A model generated the notes under the pieces. It was given only the letters and a program-made list of their open reading frames with translations, ran no database searches and was not told the DNA's origin. A program made the translations under genes and the position numbers. Below, in pieces: positions 9,833-19,986 of a DNA stretch of 64,000 bases (its first letter is position 1; each line of letters begins with the position of its first letter). The DNA comes from Sulfitobacter brevis (GTDB lineage: Bacteria; Pseudomonadota; Alphaproteobacteria; Rhodobacterales; Rhodobacteraceae): NCBI RefSeq assembly GCF_900112755.1, contig NZ_FOMW01000001.1, forward strand, positions 415,183-479,182, given 5' to 3'.

Positions 9833-10109
9833 TATTACCTCTTCCTGATAGTCCGCCACGTAGTTGGGCGGTTAAACCGGGATCATTCGACACCGGTGGT
9901 GATACCTCACAGTGAATAATCGCTGATCAGTGGCCCGCAGTTTGGTCGGATTCCAGTTTGAAGGTCAAGGGTGTGTGGACGATAATAGATTGCTTTTCCG
10001 CACGCTACCCTTCGGTAACGCGGCATAGGTGCGAAAACACAGAGTGAAAACGGGCGCGGCTCACAAACTAAGTGCAATCGCATCCATATTCCGCAACGAA
10101 ATCAGCGCT

Positions 10110-10814
10110 TCAGGACAGCTCGAACATCCGTTTGGCGTGTAGGAATGCCTCGCGTTTCACCTCTGCCTTGGCTTCGGCGTCGTCGTCCTTGCCCCATTGC
10201 TCCGCCTGCCAGATCTCGTCCAGCCGCGAGATATCCCACAATTGACCGGCATCGTGACCGCCACGCGCGGCAGCAAACCCCAAGATCAGAGAGCCCGACA
10301 GGCTGACCAGATCATGAAAGGCGGCCAGCTGAAAATCACTCAGCGCATGGGTCTGAGCCGACAAAGCGGCCAGCGCATCGACGTCTTGGGGCTTGTGGAC
10401 AATCCCAGTGCGCGGCTCAAGGCGCACGCCCAGCTCCGCCTCGGCCCAATCCAGCATCGGATCCCAAGCCGCAGCTTCGCGCGCCACCAGTTCAGCGGGA
10501 GCCTCTGCGCGGTAGCAGAGCAGATCACTATCCCCGTACGCCGCGAGCATCTCGGCCACTTCGGCGTGTTGTGTCGCGACCTTATCCAACGCCGCATTCG
10601 CGGTTTTGGTCACCGGCATGGTGTCGGGCTTGATCACCCCCTCCTGCGCCTGCCATTCGGCGGCAACCGCATGGGCCATCGCCTCTGTCGGCAGGATCAA
10701 CGGGCGTTTGGCAGGGGTGCGGATCGGGCGGCCATCCAGCTCCACTGTAAAGCCGTTCTCGGCGGGCACCACGGCGGCCTCGGTCCAGAACCGTTTCATC
10801 TTCCAATCGCTCAT
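10110..10814 (-). CDS. ATP12 family F1-ATPase assembly chaperone
   Basis: 234 residues matching the alphaproteobacterial/mitochondrial ATP12 family, which binds the F1 alpha subunit during ATP synthase assembly. The conserved early block (FTVELDGRPIRTPAKRPL), the AHAVAAEWQAQ segment, and a late SLILGFAAARG/EIWQAEQWG region are visible. The start is placed at MSDWKMKRFW (10814); the frame stays open upstream into the end of the RluA gene. Last gene of the degQ-rarA-crcB-rluA-atp12 run. Confidence 0.9.
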   Translation of the reverse strand: MSDWKMKRFWTEAAVVPAENGFTVELDGRPIRTPAKRPLILPTEAMAHAVAAEWQAQEGVIKPDTMPVTKTANAALDKVATQHAEVAEMLAAYGDSDLLCYRAEAPAELVAREAAAWDPMLDWAEAELGVRLEPRTGIVHKPQDVDALAALSAQTHALSDFQLAAFHDLVSLSGSLILGFAAARGGHDAGQLWDISRLDEIWQAEQWGKDDDAEAKAEVKREAFLHAKRMFELS

Positions 10815-10848
10815 CGCAATGACAGCTCTTTGTGCGCGCCAGCCGCCA

Positions 10849-11898
10849 TTACCCCCAATCCTCCTCGAACGGGTCGTCGGGCACATCTGACGGTGCCCAT
10901 TGGAAGGTCTCCCATGTGCGGGCCATATGATCGGGCAGTGGCGCGATCAGTTGCAGCCGCGCTTTGGTGACAGGGTGCTCAAGCGACAGCGAGCGGGCAT
11001 GAAGGTGCAGCTTTTTCGAGATGTCGCCGCCCAGCTGTGCGCCCCAGCCGTCGCCCATGTTGTCCTGCCCCGACCCACCATATTTGCCATCCCCGACAAT
11101 CGGGTGCCCGATCTCGGCCATATGCGCCCGCAACTGGTGCGTCCGGCCCGTGACGGGGATCAACGCGGCCCAACAGGTGCGCGTACCGGCCTGCGCGAGC
11201 ACGGCATAGTCAGTGGTCGCGCGCTTGGCACCTTCGGTGCTGTCGACCTCATTGGGGTGCACAGCAATCATCTTTTCACCTTCACCGCGGGCGCCGTGGC
11301 CGCCCGCCTTCATCAAGCCAAACTTGATGGTGCCGTTTTTCGGATGCGGCACACCTGCGATGGCAGCCCAGTAAATCTTGCGGGTTTGGCGGTGCCGGAA
11401 GCTCGACGTAAGAGCCGCCGCAATCGACCGCGTGCGCGCCATGATCAGAACGCCCGAGGTATCCTTGTCCAACCGGTGCACCAAGCGGGGCTTTTCATCC
11501 AGATCAAACATCAGCGCCTCGGCCAGCGCATCAACATGGCGGTCCGATTGGCCCGACCCACCTTGTACTGGCAAGCCCGGAGGTTTGTTCAGCGCGATGA
11601 TGTAATCGTCGCGGTAAATCACGCAAGACCGGATGAATTTCGCATCGGCATCCGACACCCGCGTGCGTTTGGGCGGCGACGGCGCTTCGGTATCGGGCAG
11701 TGGCGGCACCCGCACCTGCTGGCCGACCTCAAGGCGCGTATTGGCTTTGACCCGCCCGCCATCGACGCGGATATCGCCTTTGCGACACAGCTTCTCGATA
11801 TGCCCCTGATTGATCAGCGGAAACTTGCGCTTGAACCAGCGGTCCAACCGCTGCTCCCCGTCGCCATCCTCGACCGTCAAAATCTGAACCCTGCTCAT
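10849..11898 (-). CDS. RluA family pseudouridine synthase (RluC-like)
   Basis: 349 residues. An N-terminal S4 RNA-binding domain (RLDRWFKRKFPLINQGHIEKL, about residues 17-37) precedes the catalytic domain with the RluA signature HRLDKDTSGVL, whose Asp is the catalytic nucleophile (about residue 145), and a late TGRTHQLRAHM block. S4 plus RluA points to RluC/RluD-type 23S rRNA modification; the exact target uridines cannot be told from sequence. It overlaps crcB by four bases. Confidence 0.92.
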   Translation of the reverse strand: MSRVQILTVEDGDGEQRLDRWFKRKFPLINQGHIEKLCRKGDIRVDGGRVKANTRLEVGQQVRVPPLPDTEAPSPPKRTRVSDADAKFIRSCVIYRDDYIIALNKPPGLPVQGGSGQSDRHVDALAEALMFDLDEKPRLVHRLDKDTSGVLIMARTRSIAAALTSSFRHRQTRKIYWAAIAGVPHPKNGTIKFGLMKAGGHGARGEGEKMIAVHPNEVDSTEGAKRATTDYAVLAQAGTRTCWAALIPVTGRTHQLRAHMAEIGHPIVGDGKYGGSGQDNMGDGWGAQLGGDISKKLHLHARSLSLEHPVTKARLQLIAPLPDHMARTWETFQWAPSDVPDDPFEEDWG

Positions 11899-12275
11899 GC
11901 GAATATACCCCGTGCGAGCCAGAGGCCCAATGTTAGTCCCAAAACCGATAGCACCACCGAGGCCAACACATAAAGCGCGGCATTGGTGATCTGCCCTCGT
12001 TCAATCAAATTCACCGTCTCCAGCGAAAACGCCGAAAAGGTCGTAAAGCCCCCCAACACCCCCGTCATCACCAGCGGGCTCAAATGGGTCAGCCCGCGAT
12101 GCGCAGCGGCGACCACAAAAACACCCATCAGAAACGACCCGATAATATTAACCGTGACGATCGCCAGCGGAAAGTCGGTCGGCCCCGTCAGGCGCATCAC
12201 GCCCACGCCAAACAGATAGCGCAGCGTAGCACCGACAGCGCCACCAAGGGCAACAAGGGACATGGTTGAAATCAT
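11895..12275 (-). CDS. crcB: Fluoride efflux channel CrcB/Fluc
   Basis: 126-residue four-helix membrane protein of the dimeric Fluc fluoride channel family. Diagnostic segments: GGAVGATLRY near the N-terminus, NIIGSFLMG, GGFTTFSAFSLE in the third helix, and a hydrophobic final helix. An ATG at 12263 or a GTG at 12281 could also serve as start. The gap to the upstream rarA stop is only about 30 bases, too small for a fluoride riboswitch, so the gene probably depends on operon read-through. Confidence 0.93.
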   Translation of the reverse strand: MISTMSLVALGGAVGATLRYLFGVGVMRLTGPTDFPLAIVTVNIIGSFLMGVFVVAAAHRGLTHLSPLVMTGVLGGFTTFSAFSLETVNLIERGQITNAALYVLASVVLSVLGLTLGLWLARGIFA

Positions 12276-12306
12276 CCGCACCCCTTCGCGCTTGCACCGC
12301 GCAGAG

Positions 12307-13614
12307 TCAAGTTTTGCGCTTGGCCCGCAGCCCTGAAAAATAATCGAGCCGCTTTTTCAAGTCACGCTCGAACCCGCGCTCGACAGGCTGGTAGAGCGTC
12401 GGACGGGCCATGGTTTCGGGGAAATAGTCCTGCCCCGAGAACCCGTCCTCTGCGTCATGGTCATAAGCATAGCCCGCGCCAAAGCCCTGTTCCTTCATCA
12501 TCTTGGTCGGCGCATTCAGAATATGCTTCGGCGGCGGCTCCGATCCGGTTTCGCGTGCGGCCTTGCGCGCGCCCTTATAGGCCACATAGCCCGCGTTGGA
12601 TTTCGGTGCGAGCGCCAGATAGGTTACCGCCTGCGCCAAGGCCAGCTCCCCTTCGGGACTGCCAAGCCGCTCGTATGTCTCCCAACTTTGTAAACAAAAC
12701 GCCTGCGCTTGTGGGTCGGCAAGACCAATGTCTTCTACCGCCATCCGCGTAATGCGCCGCGCCAGATAGCGCGGATCTTCGCCGCCCTCCAACATCCGCG
12801 CAAACCAGTAAAGCGCCGCATCAGGGTCGGAGCCGCGCACCGATTTATGCAGCGCCGAGATCAGATTGTAATGCGCGTCGCCGCCTTTGTCGTATTGCGC
12901 GGCCCGGCGCATCAGCCGTTTGGCCAGTGCCGCTTTGTCCAGCGTTCCCGCAACTTTCGATGCCGCCACCTGCTCAATCAGGTTCAACAGGGCGCGCCCG
13001 TCACCATCGGCCATGTCCAACAGTGTCTCGCGCGCTTCGGGCTCCAGCGGCAGCGGCTTGTCCAACTCGCCCTCGGCCCGCTGCGCCAATTGTTCCAGAT
13101 CTTCATGCGACAGCCGTTCTAGCACCAAAACCTGCGCGCGGCTCAACACGGCCGCGTTTAATTCAAAACTCGGGTTTTCGGTGGTGGCGCCAACCAAAAG
13201 GATGGTGCCATCTTCCATATGCGGCAGAAAGCCGTCTTGCTGCGCCTTGTTGAAACGGTGAATTTCATCAACGAACAGCAGCGTCCCCTGCCCCGTGCGC
13301 CGCCGCAGTTTGGCGGCCTCGAACACCTTGCGCAGTTCCGGCACGCCGGAGAATATCGCGCTGATCTGGACAAAATGCAGATCAGTCTCATCTGCCAGCA
13401 ACCGCGCGATGGTGGTTTTGCCAACGCCCGGCGGCCCCCAGAAAATCAGCGACGACAAGCTTCCCGCCGCAAGCATCGCCGTAAGCGGCGCCTCGGATCC
13501 TAATACCTTCTGCTGTCCGATCACTTCCGCCAAAGTCTTGGGCCGCAACCGGTCAGCGAGGGGGCGGTGCAGATTTTCCGCGGGAGCCGCTCCACTGTCG
13601 AAAAGATCCGCCAT
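12307..13614 (-). CDS. rarA: Replication-associated recombination protein RarA (MgsA) AAA+ ATPase
   Basis: 435 residues, normal for the RarA/WRNIP1 family that acts at stalled replication forks. Walker A GPPGVGKTT (about residue 60), Walker B LLFVDEIHRFN (about 114), sensor 1 GATTENPSFEL and the C-terminal tetramerisation region (SNAGYVAYKGARK, PPKHILNAPTKMMKEQGFG) are all visible. Its start lies two bases after the protease stop, so the two are cotranscribed. Confidence 0.95.
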   Translation of the reverse strand: MADLFDSGAAPAENLHRPLADRLRPKTLAEVIGQQKVLGSEAPLTAMLAAGSLSSLIFWGPPGVGKTTIARLLADETDLHFVQISAIFSGVPELRKVFEAAKLRRRTGQGTLLFVDEIHRFNKAQQDGFLPHMEDGTILLVGATTENPSFELNAAVLSRAQVLVLERLSHEDLEQLAQRAEGELDKPLPLEPEARETLLDMADGDGRALLNLIEQVAASKVAGTLDKAALAKRLMRRAAQYDKGGDAHYNLISALHKSVRGSDPDAALYWFARMLEGGEDPRYLARRITRMAVEDIGLADPQAQAFCLQSWETYERLGSPEGELALAQAVTYLALAPKSNAGYVAYKGARKAARETGSEPPPKHILNAPTKMMKEQGFGAGYAYDHDAEDGFSGQDYFPETMARPTLYQPVERGFERDLKKRLDYFSGLRAKRKT

Positions 13615-13616
13615 GA

Positions 13617-14993
13617 TCAGACCCGAAACCGCAGCGATAGCCGCCTGTCGCCACGCTGAATCATCATCTGGACCCGCTTTTGCCGACTATTTAAAAGCCG
13701 CCCGACCTGATCTGGATGCGTGACCTCAACACCGTTGACCGCCAAGATTACATCGCCGCTCCGGATCCCGATCCGCGGTGCCAAAGGCCCCGCCTCGGCC
13801 ACCACCACTCCCATGGTTTCCAGCGGCAAGTTCATCTCGGAGATCACCGCCGGATTGATCCGCGACAGGACCAAACCTGGCAACACGCTGCGATCACTGA
13901 AGGTCCGCAGATCACGCGGCGGTTGATCGGGGGCGGCGATCAGATCGACTTGCATCGTGCCGCTCGCGCCATTGCGAAGATAGGCGATCTCGGCAGCGCG
14001 GCCCAGCCCCGCCACGCTCATCCGGTAGACCATTTCCGCAGGCGTGTGCACGGGCTGGCCGTCCACCGCGATGATCACATCGCCAACCTGAAGCCCTGCA
14101 GTACGAAACGGGCTGGCCGCATGCAGTCCCGAAACGATGATCCCTCCTGCCCGATCAAGCCCCAAGGGAGCTGCCATATCACTGTCTACCGGCTGCCCGC
14201 TGATTCCCGCCCAAGGCCGGCCAAACGCCACCTCGCCTGCCCGCGCCTGCGCCACGAAGGCGGAGACGAGGTCAGCAGGGATCGCAAAGCCGATCCCGTT
14301 TGACCCGCCCGAGCGCGTCAAGATCGAGGTGTTGATTCCGATCAACCGCCCCGCCACATCAATCAAGGCACCGCCCGAGTTCCCGGGGTTGATCGGCGCA
14401 TCGGTCTGGATGAAATACCCCAAGCCGGAATTGCCTCCGCCCGCGCCTGACCGCGCCAGACCCGACACGATCCCGCTGGTAACGGTTTGGCCAACCCCGA
14501 ACGGATTGCCGATCGCCAGTGCAAGCTCGCCCACCTCAACCGTCTCGCTTTCGCGCAATGCTAGAAATGGCAAGGGTTCCGGCGCTTCAATTTTGAGGAT
14601 CGCAAGGTCCGCATCCGCATCCCCCAACAAAACTTTGGCAATGAACTCGCGCCTGTCATTCAAAACAACGCGGATTTCCGTCGCCATCCCCACCACATGA
14701 TAATTCGATACGACAATACCGTCCGCCGATAGGATCACCCCTGACCCCAGAGAGTTCTGCACCCGAGGCTTCTCAGAAAACGGATCGCGAAAGAACCGCT
14801 CGAAGAACGGATCAGATTGCAGGGGCGTACGCTGCGGCGCGGTCATGATCTTGGCATAGATGTTGACCACCGCAGGGGCGGCCTCTTTGACCAAGGGGAC
14901 AAAGCTCAACTGCATCTGCGCAGCGGATTGCGGAACTGGCTGTGCCGACAATGGCAGGCCCAACAGCATCAAAAGGATAAGTGTATATTTCAT
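13617..14993 (-). CDS. Periplasmic DegP/DegQ-type serine protease with two PDZ domains
   Basis: 458 residues. A Sec signal peptide (MKYTLILLMLLGLPLSAQ) is followed by a trypsin-like domain with the full triad: His99 (VSNYHVVG), Asp129 (DADADLAIL) and Ser206 (NPGNSGGAL). Two PDZ domains follow, about residues 255-345 and 365-450. This is the HtrA envelope quality-control family; DegP, DegQ and DegS-type members cannot be separated confidently by eye, though two PDZ domains exclude DegS. The start is at the ATG at 14993; the frame runs open for another 246 bases upstream, through a terminator, which argues against a longer protein. It heads the protease-rarA-crcB-rluA-atp12 operon. Confidence 0.92.
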   Translation of the reverse strand: MKYTLILLMLLGLPLSAQPVPQSAAQMQLSFVPLVKEAAPAVVNIYAKIMTAPQRTPLQSDPFFERFFRDPFSEKPRVQNSLGSGVILSADGIVVSNYHVVGMATEIRVVLNDRREFIAKVLLGDADADLAILKIEAPEPLPFLALRESETVEVGELALAIGNPFGVGQTVTSGIVSGLARSGAGGGNSGLGYFIQTDAPINPGNSGGALIDVAGRLIGINTSILTRSGGSNGIGFAIPADLVSAFVAQARAGEVAFGRPWAGISGQPVDSDMAAPLGLDRAGGIIVSGLHAASPFRTAGLQVGDVIIAVDGQPVHTPAEMVYRMSVAGLGRAAEIAYLRNGASGTMQVDLIAAPDQPPRDLRTFSDRSVLPGLVLSRINPAVISEMNLPLETMGVVVAEAGPLAPRIGIRSGDVILAVNGVEVTHPDQVGRLLNSRQKRVQMMIQRGDRRLSLRFRV

Positions 14994-15045
14994 AGCCCAT
15001 GATATGCGCAGCCAAACTGGCGGGCGCAACACCCCTCCTCTTTTC

Positions 15046-15061
15046 GACCCAAAATATCCCG
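15046..15061. repeat. 16-base motif, copy 1 (gacccaaaatatcccg)
   Basis: Identical in all 16 bases to 57972-57987 and in the same orientation. Read on the minus strand (CGGGATATTTTGGGTC), each copy lies just beyond a hairpin terminator of a ribosomal-protein unit, here that of rplQ. Function unknown. Confidence 0.6.
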
Positions 15062-15070
15062 ACGCAGCCG

Positions 15071-15103
15071 CAAAAACAAAAAGCCCCGCACATTGGCGGG
15101 GCT
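15071..15103 (-). terminator. Rho-independent terminator after rplQ
   Basis: An eight-base stem AGCCCCGC (15082-15089) / GCGGGGCT (15096-15103), followed on the minus strand by TTTTTGTTTTTG. It lies just after the rplQ stop and ends the ribosomal-protein transcript. Confidence 0.88.
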
Positions 15104-15129
15104 CTTCGGGGCGCAATATGCGGCCTTGA

Positions 15130-15549
15130 TTATTCGCCAGCAGCCTCGGCTGCGGCCAGACGGGCTTTGTCGCCAGCGCCTTTGGCATCGCGGTCACGAT
15201 CCACAAACTCGATGATCGCCATCGGTGCCATATCACCATAGCGGAACCCGGCTTTCAGGACGCGGACATAGCCACCCTGACGGTCTTTGTAGCGTGGTCC
15301 GAGAATTTCGAACAGTTTCGCGACGTACTGGTCTTCTTTCAGCTTGGACGCTGCCTGACGACGGGCGTGCAGATCGCCGCGTTTGGCCAGCGTGATCAGC
15401 TTTTCGATGATCGGACGCAGTTCCTTGGCTTTCGGCAAGGTTGTCTTGATTTGCTCATGTTCAATGAGCGAGCCTGCCATGTTAGCCCAGAGCGCCTTGC
15501 GGTGCTCATGAGTACGATTCAGGCGGCGGTATCCACGTGCGTGACGCAT
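15130..15549 (-). CDS. rplQ: 50S ribosomal protein L17
   Basis: 139 residues beginning [19 protein letters not shown], with the conserved core [17 protein letters not shown] and a short Ala/Glu-rich C-terminal tail typical of alphaproteobacteria. Last gene of the alpha-type unit, 127 bases after rpoA, followed by a clear terminator. Confidence 0.97.
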   Translation of the reverse strand: MRHARGYRRLNRTHEHRKALWANMAGSLIEHEQIKTTLPKAKELRPIIEKLITLAKRGDLHARRQAASKLKEDQYVAKLFEILGPRYKDRQGGYVRVLKAGFRYGDMAPMAIIEFVDRDRDAKGAGDKARLAAAEAAGE

Positions 15550-15647
15550 TTTCTATCTCCAAATATGCCCTCTACGGGCCGTTTTACTTTGTCCGGCTGG
15601 CGTGCGTAGCGCCAACTCTCCTTGGGGCAAATGCCCGGTCGTCCAAA

Positions 15648-15669
15648 AGGGTGGGCTGTGACCCACCCC
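15648..15669 (-). terminator. Stem-loop between rpoA and rplQ
   Basis: A seven-base stem GGGTGGG (15649-15655) / CCCACCC (15662-15668), with TTTT on the minus strand side. It begins 8 bases after the rpoA stop. Partial terminator or attenuator, since rplQ is expected to be cotranscribed. Confidence 0.5.
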
Positions 15670-15676
15670 TTATTTC

Positions 15677-16693
15677 TTAGAACGAATCTTCAAACTTCTT
15701 GGCGAGGTCTTCGATGTTGTCCGGTGGCCAGTCCTCGACGTCCATGCCGAGGTGCAGACCCATACCTGACAGCACTTCCTTGATCTCGTTCAAGGACTTG
15801 CGGCCAAAGTTCGGCGTGCGCAGCATTTCGGCTTCGGTCTTCTGGATCAAATCGCCGATATAGACGATGTTGTCGTTCTTCAGGCAGTTTGCCGAACGAA
15901 CAGACAGTTCCAGCTCGTCGACCTTCTTGAGCAACAGCGGGTTGAATTCCAGACCGTCGTCGTCGTCCTGACGCGATGCGGATTCAGGCTCGTCGAAGTT
16001 CACGAAGATGCCCAGCTGGTCCTGCAGGATGCGTGCAGCAAAAGCCACCGCGTCATCCGGCGTGATTGACCCGTCGGTCTCCACTTTCATGGTCAGCTTA
16101 TCATAATCCAGAACCTGTCCCTCACGGGTAGGCTGGACGTCATAGCTGACCTTCTTGACCGGCGAATAGATGGCGTCGATCGGGATCAGGCCGATAGGCG
16201 CATCTTCCGGCTTGTTCTTTTCAGCCGAAACATAGCCCTTACCGGTGTTCACGGTCAGCTCCATGTACACGTCCGCACCATCGTCGAGGTGGCAGATTAC
16301 GTGCTCACGGTTCAGAATTTCGATACCGGCAGATTCGGAGATGTCACCCGCAGTGACAACGCCCGGACCTTTGGCAGAGATCGACAGGCGCTTTGGCCCT
16401 TCGACTTCCATACGGATGGAAACGCCTTTGAGGTTCAGGATGATGTCGGTCACGTCTTCACGCACACCGGCCACGGAGGAAAACTCGTGCAGCACGTTGT
16501 CGATTTGTACAGAGGTGATCGCGGCCCCCTGAAGCGAGCTCATCAGCACGCGACGCAGGGCGTTGCCCATTGTCAAACCAAAGCCGCGCTCAAGCGGCTC
16601 GGCCATCACGGTGGCCTGACGGGCCGGGTCGTTGCCCGGCTTGACGTCCAATTGTTGTGGCTTGATCAGTTCAGCCCAGTTTTTGTGGATCAT
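15677..16693 (-). CDS. rpoA: DNA-directed RNA polymerase subunit alpha
   Basis: 338 residues, the family length. The N-terminal domain has [22 protein letters not shown] (dimerisation and assembly) and the C-terminal domain has the helix pairs that contact UP elements and activators ([28 protein letters not shown]). The start is [12 protein letters not shown] at 16693; an open frame upstream lacks family similarity. It sits between rpsK and rplQ as in other bacteria. Confidence 0.98.
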   Translation of the reverse strand: MIHKNWAELIKPQQLDVKPGNDPARQATVMAEPLERGFGLTMGNALRRVLMSSLQGAAITSVQIDNVLHEFSSVAGVREDVTDIILNLKGVSIRMEVEGPKRLSISAKGPGVVTAGDISESAGIEILNREHVICHLDDGADVYMELTVNTGKGYVSAEKNKPEDAPIGLIPIDAIYSPVKKVSYDVQPTREGQVLDYDKLTMKVETDGSITPDDAVAFAARILQDQLGIFVNFDEPESASRQDDDDGLEFNPLLLKKVDELELSVRSANCLKNDNIVYIGDLIQKTEAEMLRTPNFGRKSLNEIKEVLSGMGLHLGMDVEDWPPDNIEDLAKKFEDSF

Positions 16694-16763
16694 GCGTCCC
16701 TCCATCCTAGTCCGCGCCCCATGTCCAGACGGCACAAACGCTCGAGGTTTCAAAAATGCGGAG

Positions 16764-16791
16764 TGGGGCCGCGCGTCACCACGCGGCCCCA
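16764..16791 (-). other. Hairpin between rpsK and rpoA
   Basis: A ten-base stem TGGGGCCGCG (16764-16773) / CGCGGCCCCA (16782-16791) in the 115-base spacer. ATTTTTG lies further on, not directly adjacent. Its place suggests an attenuator or processing site rather than a full stop. Confidence 0.5.
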
Positions 16792-16808
16792 AGTGGAAAA
16801 TCTGTCGC

Positions 16809-17198
16809 TTAGACGCGGCGGCGCTTGGGCGGACGGCAACCGTTGTGCGCCATCGGGGTCACATCACGGATCGACGTGATGTTGAAACCGGCAGCAGCCA
16901 AGGCGCGCAGTGCGCTTTCACGGCCCGAACCGGGGCCTTGCACTTCAACTTCCAGCGTTTTCACGCCGTGGTCTTGTGCTTTGCGACCCACATCTTCAGC
17001 GGCCATCTGAGCGGCATAAGGCGTCGATTTACGCGACCCTTTGAAGCCCATGGTGCCGGCTGAGGACCATGCAATTGCGTTGCCCTGAACATCTGAGATC
17101 AGAATTTTTGTGTTGTTAAAAGAGGAGTTCACATGCGCCACACCTGCGGCGATGTTCTTGGAAACCTTCTTCTTAACGCGTGTCTTTTCACGTGCCAT
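16809..17198 (-). CDS. rpsK: 30S ribosomal protein S11
   Basis: 129 residues beginning [15 protein letters not shown], with the conserved [15 protein letters not shown] segment and the closing [18 protein letters not shown]. It lies 15 bases after rpsM. No rpsD gene follows it here, unlike the E. coli alpha operon. Confidence 0.98.
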   Translation of the reverse strand: MAREKTRVKKKVSKNIAAGVAHVNSSFNNTKILISDVQGNAIAWSSAGTMGFKGSRKSTPYAAQMAAEDVGRKAQDHGVKTLEVEVQGPGSGRESALRALAAAGFNITSIRDVTPMAHNGCRPPKRRRV

Positions 17199-17213
17199 TG
17201 GTCAAACCCTCCC

Positions 17214-17582
17214 TTATTTCTTCTTACCAGCAATGGCCTTTGCGGGGCCTTTGCGAGTGCGAGCGTTGGTGTGGGTACGCTGACCACGAACCGGCAGGTT
17301 ACGACGGTGGCGCAGGCCACGGTAGCAACCAAGGTCCATCAGACGTTTGATGTTCATCTGGGTGTCGCGACGCAGGTCACCTTCGACGGTGTAATTCGCG
17401 TCGATGTGCTCGCGCACGGCCAGGACTTCAGCATCGGAAAGTTCGTTGACGCGACGTGTTTTGTCGATGCCAACAGCTTCGCAGATCGCTTCTGCGGAAG
17501 AGTTACCGATACCAGTGATATATGTGAGGGCGATTGGAACCCGCTTTGCAGTCGGGATGTTTACGCCGGCAATACGTGCCAC
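17214..17582 (-). CDS. rpsM: 30S ribosomal protein S13
   Basis: 122 residues: [14 protein letters not shown] at the start, the helix-two-turn-helix region in the middle and the rRNA-binding tail [18 protein letters not shown]. First gene of the rpsM-rpsK-rpoA-rplQ unit, preceded by 261 bases holding a hairpin and a candidate promoter. Confidence 0.98.
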   Translation of the reverse strand: MARIAGVNIPTAKRVPIALTYITGIGNSSAEAICEAVGIDKTRRVNELSDAEVLAVREHIDANYTVEGDLRRDTQMNIKRLMDLGCYRGLRHRRNLPVRGQRTHTNARTRKGPAKAIAGKKK

Positions 17583-17641
17583 GTGTCATGTTCCTTTTAT
17601 CGTTGCGGGTCCGTTACACCAGACCCTTTTTTCACAACATA

Positions 17642-17670
17642 AGCCCGAGGCGAATAGGGCGCATCGGGCT
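17642..17670 (-). other. Leader hairpin upstream of rpsM
   Basis: Stem AGCCCGA (17642-17648) / TCGGGCT (17664-17670), extended by GCG/CGC past one mismatch. It would lie in the 5' untranslated leader of rpsM. In E. coli the same operon is controlled by S4 binding its leader; a similar role here is conjecture. Confidence 0.4.
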
Positions 17671-17740
17671 CGGCTGATCAGGTGATCTTACGGAAAAGTT
17701 TAAAGTCAAATCCGCAATTGATTCGTCGTCGAGATGTCGC

Positions 17741-17769
17741 TGACTATGGGGTTTTTAATAGAGCGTCAA
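17741..17769 (-). promoter_or_regulatory. Candidate sigma-70 promoter for rpsM-rplQ
   Basis: Minus-strand TTGACG (17764-17769), a 17-base spacer, then TAGTCA (17741-17746). The -35 is near-consensus and the -10 weak. It lies about 160 bases before the rpsM start, after the end of adk. Confidence 0.5.
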
Positions 17770-17843
17770 GACATGAGCGGGGATCGGCTTGCGAAGACGG
17801 CGCATGCCCCTCCCCAAAGCGGAAGAGGCAGCGCCGTGCCCGC

Positions 17844-18491
17844 CTATTTATCTAATACACCCGCGATGCTTTGCTTCACGGTGTCGATGGCGCCAAGCCC
17901 GTCAACAACGCTCAAAAGCTCTTTGCAGTAGTAATAACCGATCAGCGGCGAGGTCTGCTTGTAGTAGGCCATCAGGCGGGTCTTGAGACTTTCCTCGTTA
18001 TCATCAGCGCGGCGCTTGAACTCGGTGCTGCCGCAGCTGGTGCATTTGCCGTTCGCAGGGATCGGTTTGGTGATGTCATTATAGACCTCACCGCAGTTGG
18101 CGCAGGTGGAACGTGCCGTGATCCGCTCGACCAATGCTTCATCATCGACCCGCATCTCGACAACCGCGTCCAGCGTTTTGCCTTGTGAGGCCATGAGCTT
18201 TGTCAAAGCATCCGCCTGCTCCAGCGTACGGGGGAAGCCATCAAAGATGAAACCGTCGTGGGTCGTATCGCTCTCAAGCTTTTCGCGGATCAGGCCGATG
18301 ACGATCTCGTCGGTGACCAACTCGCCACGCGCCATTACACCCGCGACCATGTTGCCCATCTCGGTGCCAGAGTCTTTGGCTTCGCGCAGCATGTCACCAG
18401 TGCTCAGCTGGACCATGTTGCGGCCTTCAACCAAATGACGTGCTTGTGTACCTTTGCCAGCGCCCGGAGGCCCAAGTAGAATAATATTCAT
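17844..18491 (-). CDS. adk: Adenylate kinase
   Basis: 215 residues; interconverts ATP+AMP and 2 ADP. P-loop [11 protein letters not shown] at residue 7, AMP-binding FIFDGFPRT, and a LID domain bearing two CxxC pairs (CANC and CTSC), the zinc-binding form. Position directly after secY is usual in bacteria; the starts and stops overlap by four bases. Confidence 0.98.
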   Translation of the reverse strand: MNIILLGPPGAGKGTQARHLVEGRNMVQLSTGDMLREAKDSGTEMGNMVAGVMARGELVTDEIVIGLIREKLESDTTHDGFIFDGFPRTLEQADALTKLMASQGKTLDAVVEMRVDDEALVERITARSTCANCGEVYNDITKPIPANGKCTSCGSTEFKRRADDNEESLKTRLMAYYKQTSPLIGYYYCKELLSVVDGLGAIDTVKQSIAGVLDK

Positions 18492-19870
18492 CGACGTACG
18501 GGGCTCCGTTTTTTCCGAGGACCTTTAGCTTTGCCGGCACCTTTGCCGCGCAGCTGGGAACGTTCAAGCAGACCTTCGTACTGGTGCGCCAGAAGATGGC
18601 TCTGGACCTGCTGGATTGTGTCCATGGTCACAGAGACCACGATCAAGACCGATGTACCGCCGAAGTAGAACGGAATGGCGAATTGACCGCGCAGGATTTC
18701 CGGAAGCAGCATCACCGCCACGAGATACCCGGAACCCAGAACAAGGATGCGGTTCACGACATATTCGAGATATTCTGAAGTCTTCTTGCCGGGCCGGATA
18801 CCAGGAACGAAGCCGTTCTGGTTTTTCAGGTTTTCAGCAACCTCGTCAGGCTTAAAGCTGACGTTGAAGGTGTAGAAATAGGCGAAAAATACGATCATCG
18901 CCATGAAGAACAGCAAATACAGCGGCTGCCCGGGCCCGAAGTATGCAAGCAGAACCGACATGACCGGACCAGTGGAGTTGCCCGAGAAGGTGCTGATCGT
19001 GACCGGCAGCAGCAACAGCGACGACGCAAAGATCGCCGGGATAACGCCCGCGGGGTTCACTTTGATAGGCAGGTGGGACGAACCACCGTCATACATCTTC
19101 ATGCCAACCTGACGCCGGGGATACTGTATGTGGATCTTGCGCAGCGCCCGCTCCATGAAGACCACGAACATGATAGTGGCGATCACCATCACCAATACGC
19201 CGATGATCACAGCAGGGCTGATCGCGCCGGAACGACCGGAGGCAAAGAATTGCGCGATCGCAGCAGGTACTTCGGCGATGATGCCGACGAAAATGATCAG
19301 CGAGATACCGTTGCCAATGCCGCGTGCGGTGATCTGCTCGCCCAGCCACATCAGGAACATGGTGCCGCCGACCAGCGTAATCATACAAGCAGCAATGAAC
19401 GAAAAGCCCATCTGGCCATCGGCGACAATGTCACCGGCCTGAAGGCTGACCGCTAGACCATAGGATTGCAAGGTCGCCAGCGCCACGGTGCCGAAGCGCG
19501 TGTACTGGTTGATTTTCTTGCGCCCCTGCTCGCCCTCTTTTTTGAGCTGCTCAAGCGCTGGCACCATCGATGTCAACAACTGAACGATGATCGAGGCCGA
19601 GATGTAAGGCATAATGCCCAAAGCAAAGATGCCCATCCGCCCCAGCGCACCACCGGTAAACATCGAGACCATGCCGCCGATGCCCTGCCCCGCGCTGTCC
19701 ATAAACTCGCGCAGTGCCGCACCGTCGATCCCCGGAACGGGAATAAAGGTGCCAAGGCGGTAAACGATCAGCAGACCAAGGGTGAACAGAATGCGGTTCC
19801 GCAAATCAGTCGCCTTGCCCAATGCGGACCAGCTTGTGTTAGCGGCCATGTTTTCGACGGCAGATACCAT
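18488..19870 (-). CDS. secY: Protein translocase subunit SecY
   Basis: 460 residues, ten membrane helices. Conserved: [11 protein letters not shown] near the start, the periplasmic plug region after helix 1, the cytoplasmic loop before helix 9 ([13 protein letters not shown]) and a basic C-terminal tail. It forms the Sec channel with SecE and SecG, and is the target of YidC cooperation. The first residues [14 protein letters not shown] include a possible later ATG (MAANTSW). It is cotranscribed with rplO and adk. Confidence 0.97.
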   Translation of the reverse strand: MVSAVENMAANTSWSALGKATDLRNRILFTLGLLIVYRLGTFIPVPGIDGAALREFMDSAGQGIGGMVSMFTGGALGRMGIFALGIMPYISASIIVQLLTSMVPALEQLKKEGEQGRKKINQYTRFGTVALATLQSYGLAVSLQAGDIVADGQMGFSFIAACMITLVGGTMFLMWLGEQITARGIGNGISLIIFVGIIAEVPAAIAQFFASGRSGAISPAVIIGVLVMVIATIMFVVFMERALRKIHIQYPRRQVGMKMYDGGSSHLPIKVNPAGVIPAIFASSLLLLPVTISTFSGNSTGPVMSVLLAYFGPGQPLYLLFFMAMIVFFAYFYTFNVSFKPDEVAENLKNQNGFVPGIRPGKKTSEYLEYVVNRILVLGSGYLVAVMLLPEILRGQFAIPFYFGGTSVLIVVSVTMDTIQQVQSHLLAHQYEGLLERSQLRGKGAGKAKGPRKKRSPVRR

Positions 19871-19895
19871 GTGGGGCTCTTTTCTGTTGCGAATA

Positions 19896-19925
19896 CGCCG
19901 CCCGGCCGGTTTCCGGCGGGCGGCG
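19896..19925 (-). other. Strong hairpin between rplO and secY
   Basis: Outer stem CGCCGCCCG (19896-19904) / CGGGCGGCG (19917-19925) and inner CCGG/CCGG, with no T-run. Likely an mRNA-stability or processing element lowering secY relative to rplO. Inferred from position. Confidence 0.5.
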
Positions 19926-19986
19926 TTCGGGAAAACCTGAGGTTATGTAAGCGGGACAGCGCCCGCTCACAAGCCTTAAGGACGGA

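Noticed and set aside
8696..9919. A 407-codon plus-strand open frame opposite aapJ
   Set aside because: Shadow of the aapJ codon pattern; no start signals or known domains.
12276..12306. Fluoride riboswitch upstream of crcB
   Set aside because: The gap to rarA is only about 30 bases, too short for the aptamer, and no conserved fold is visible.
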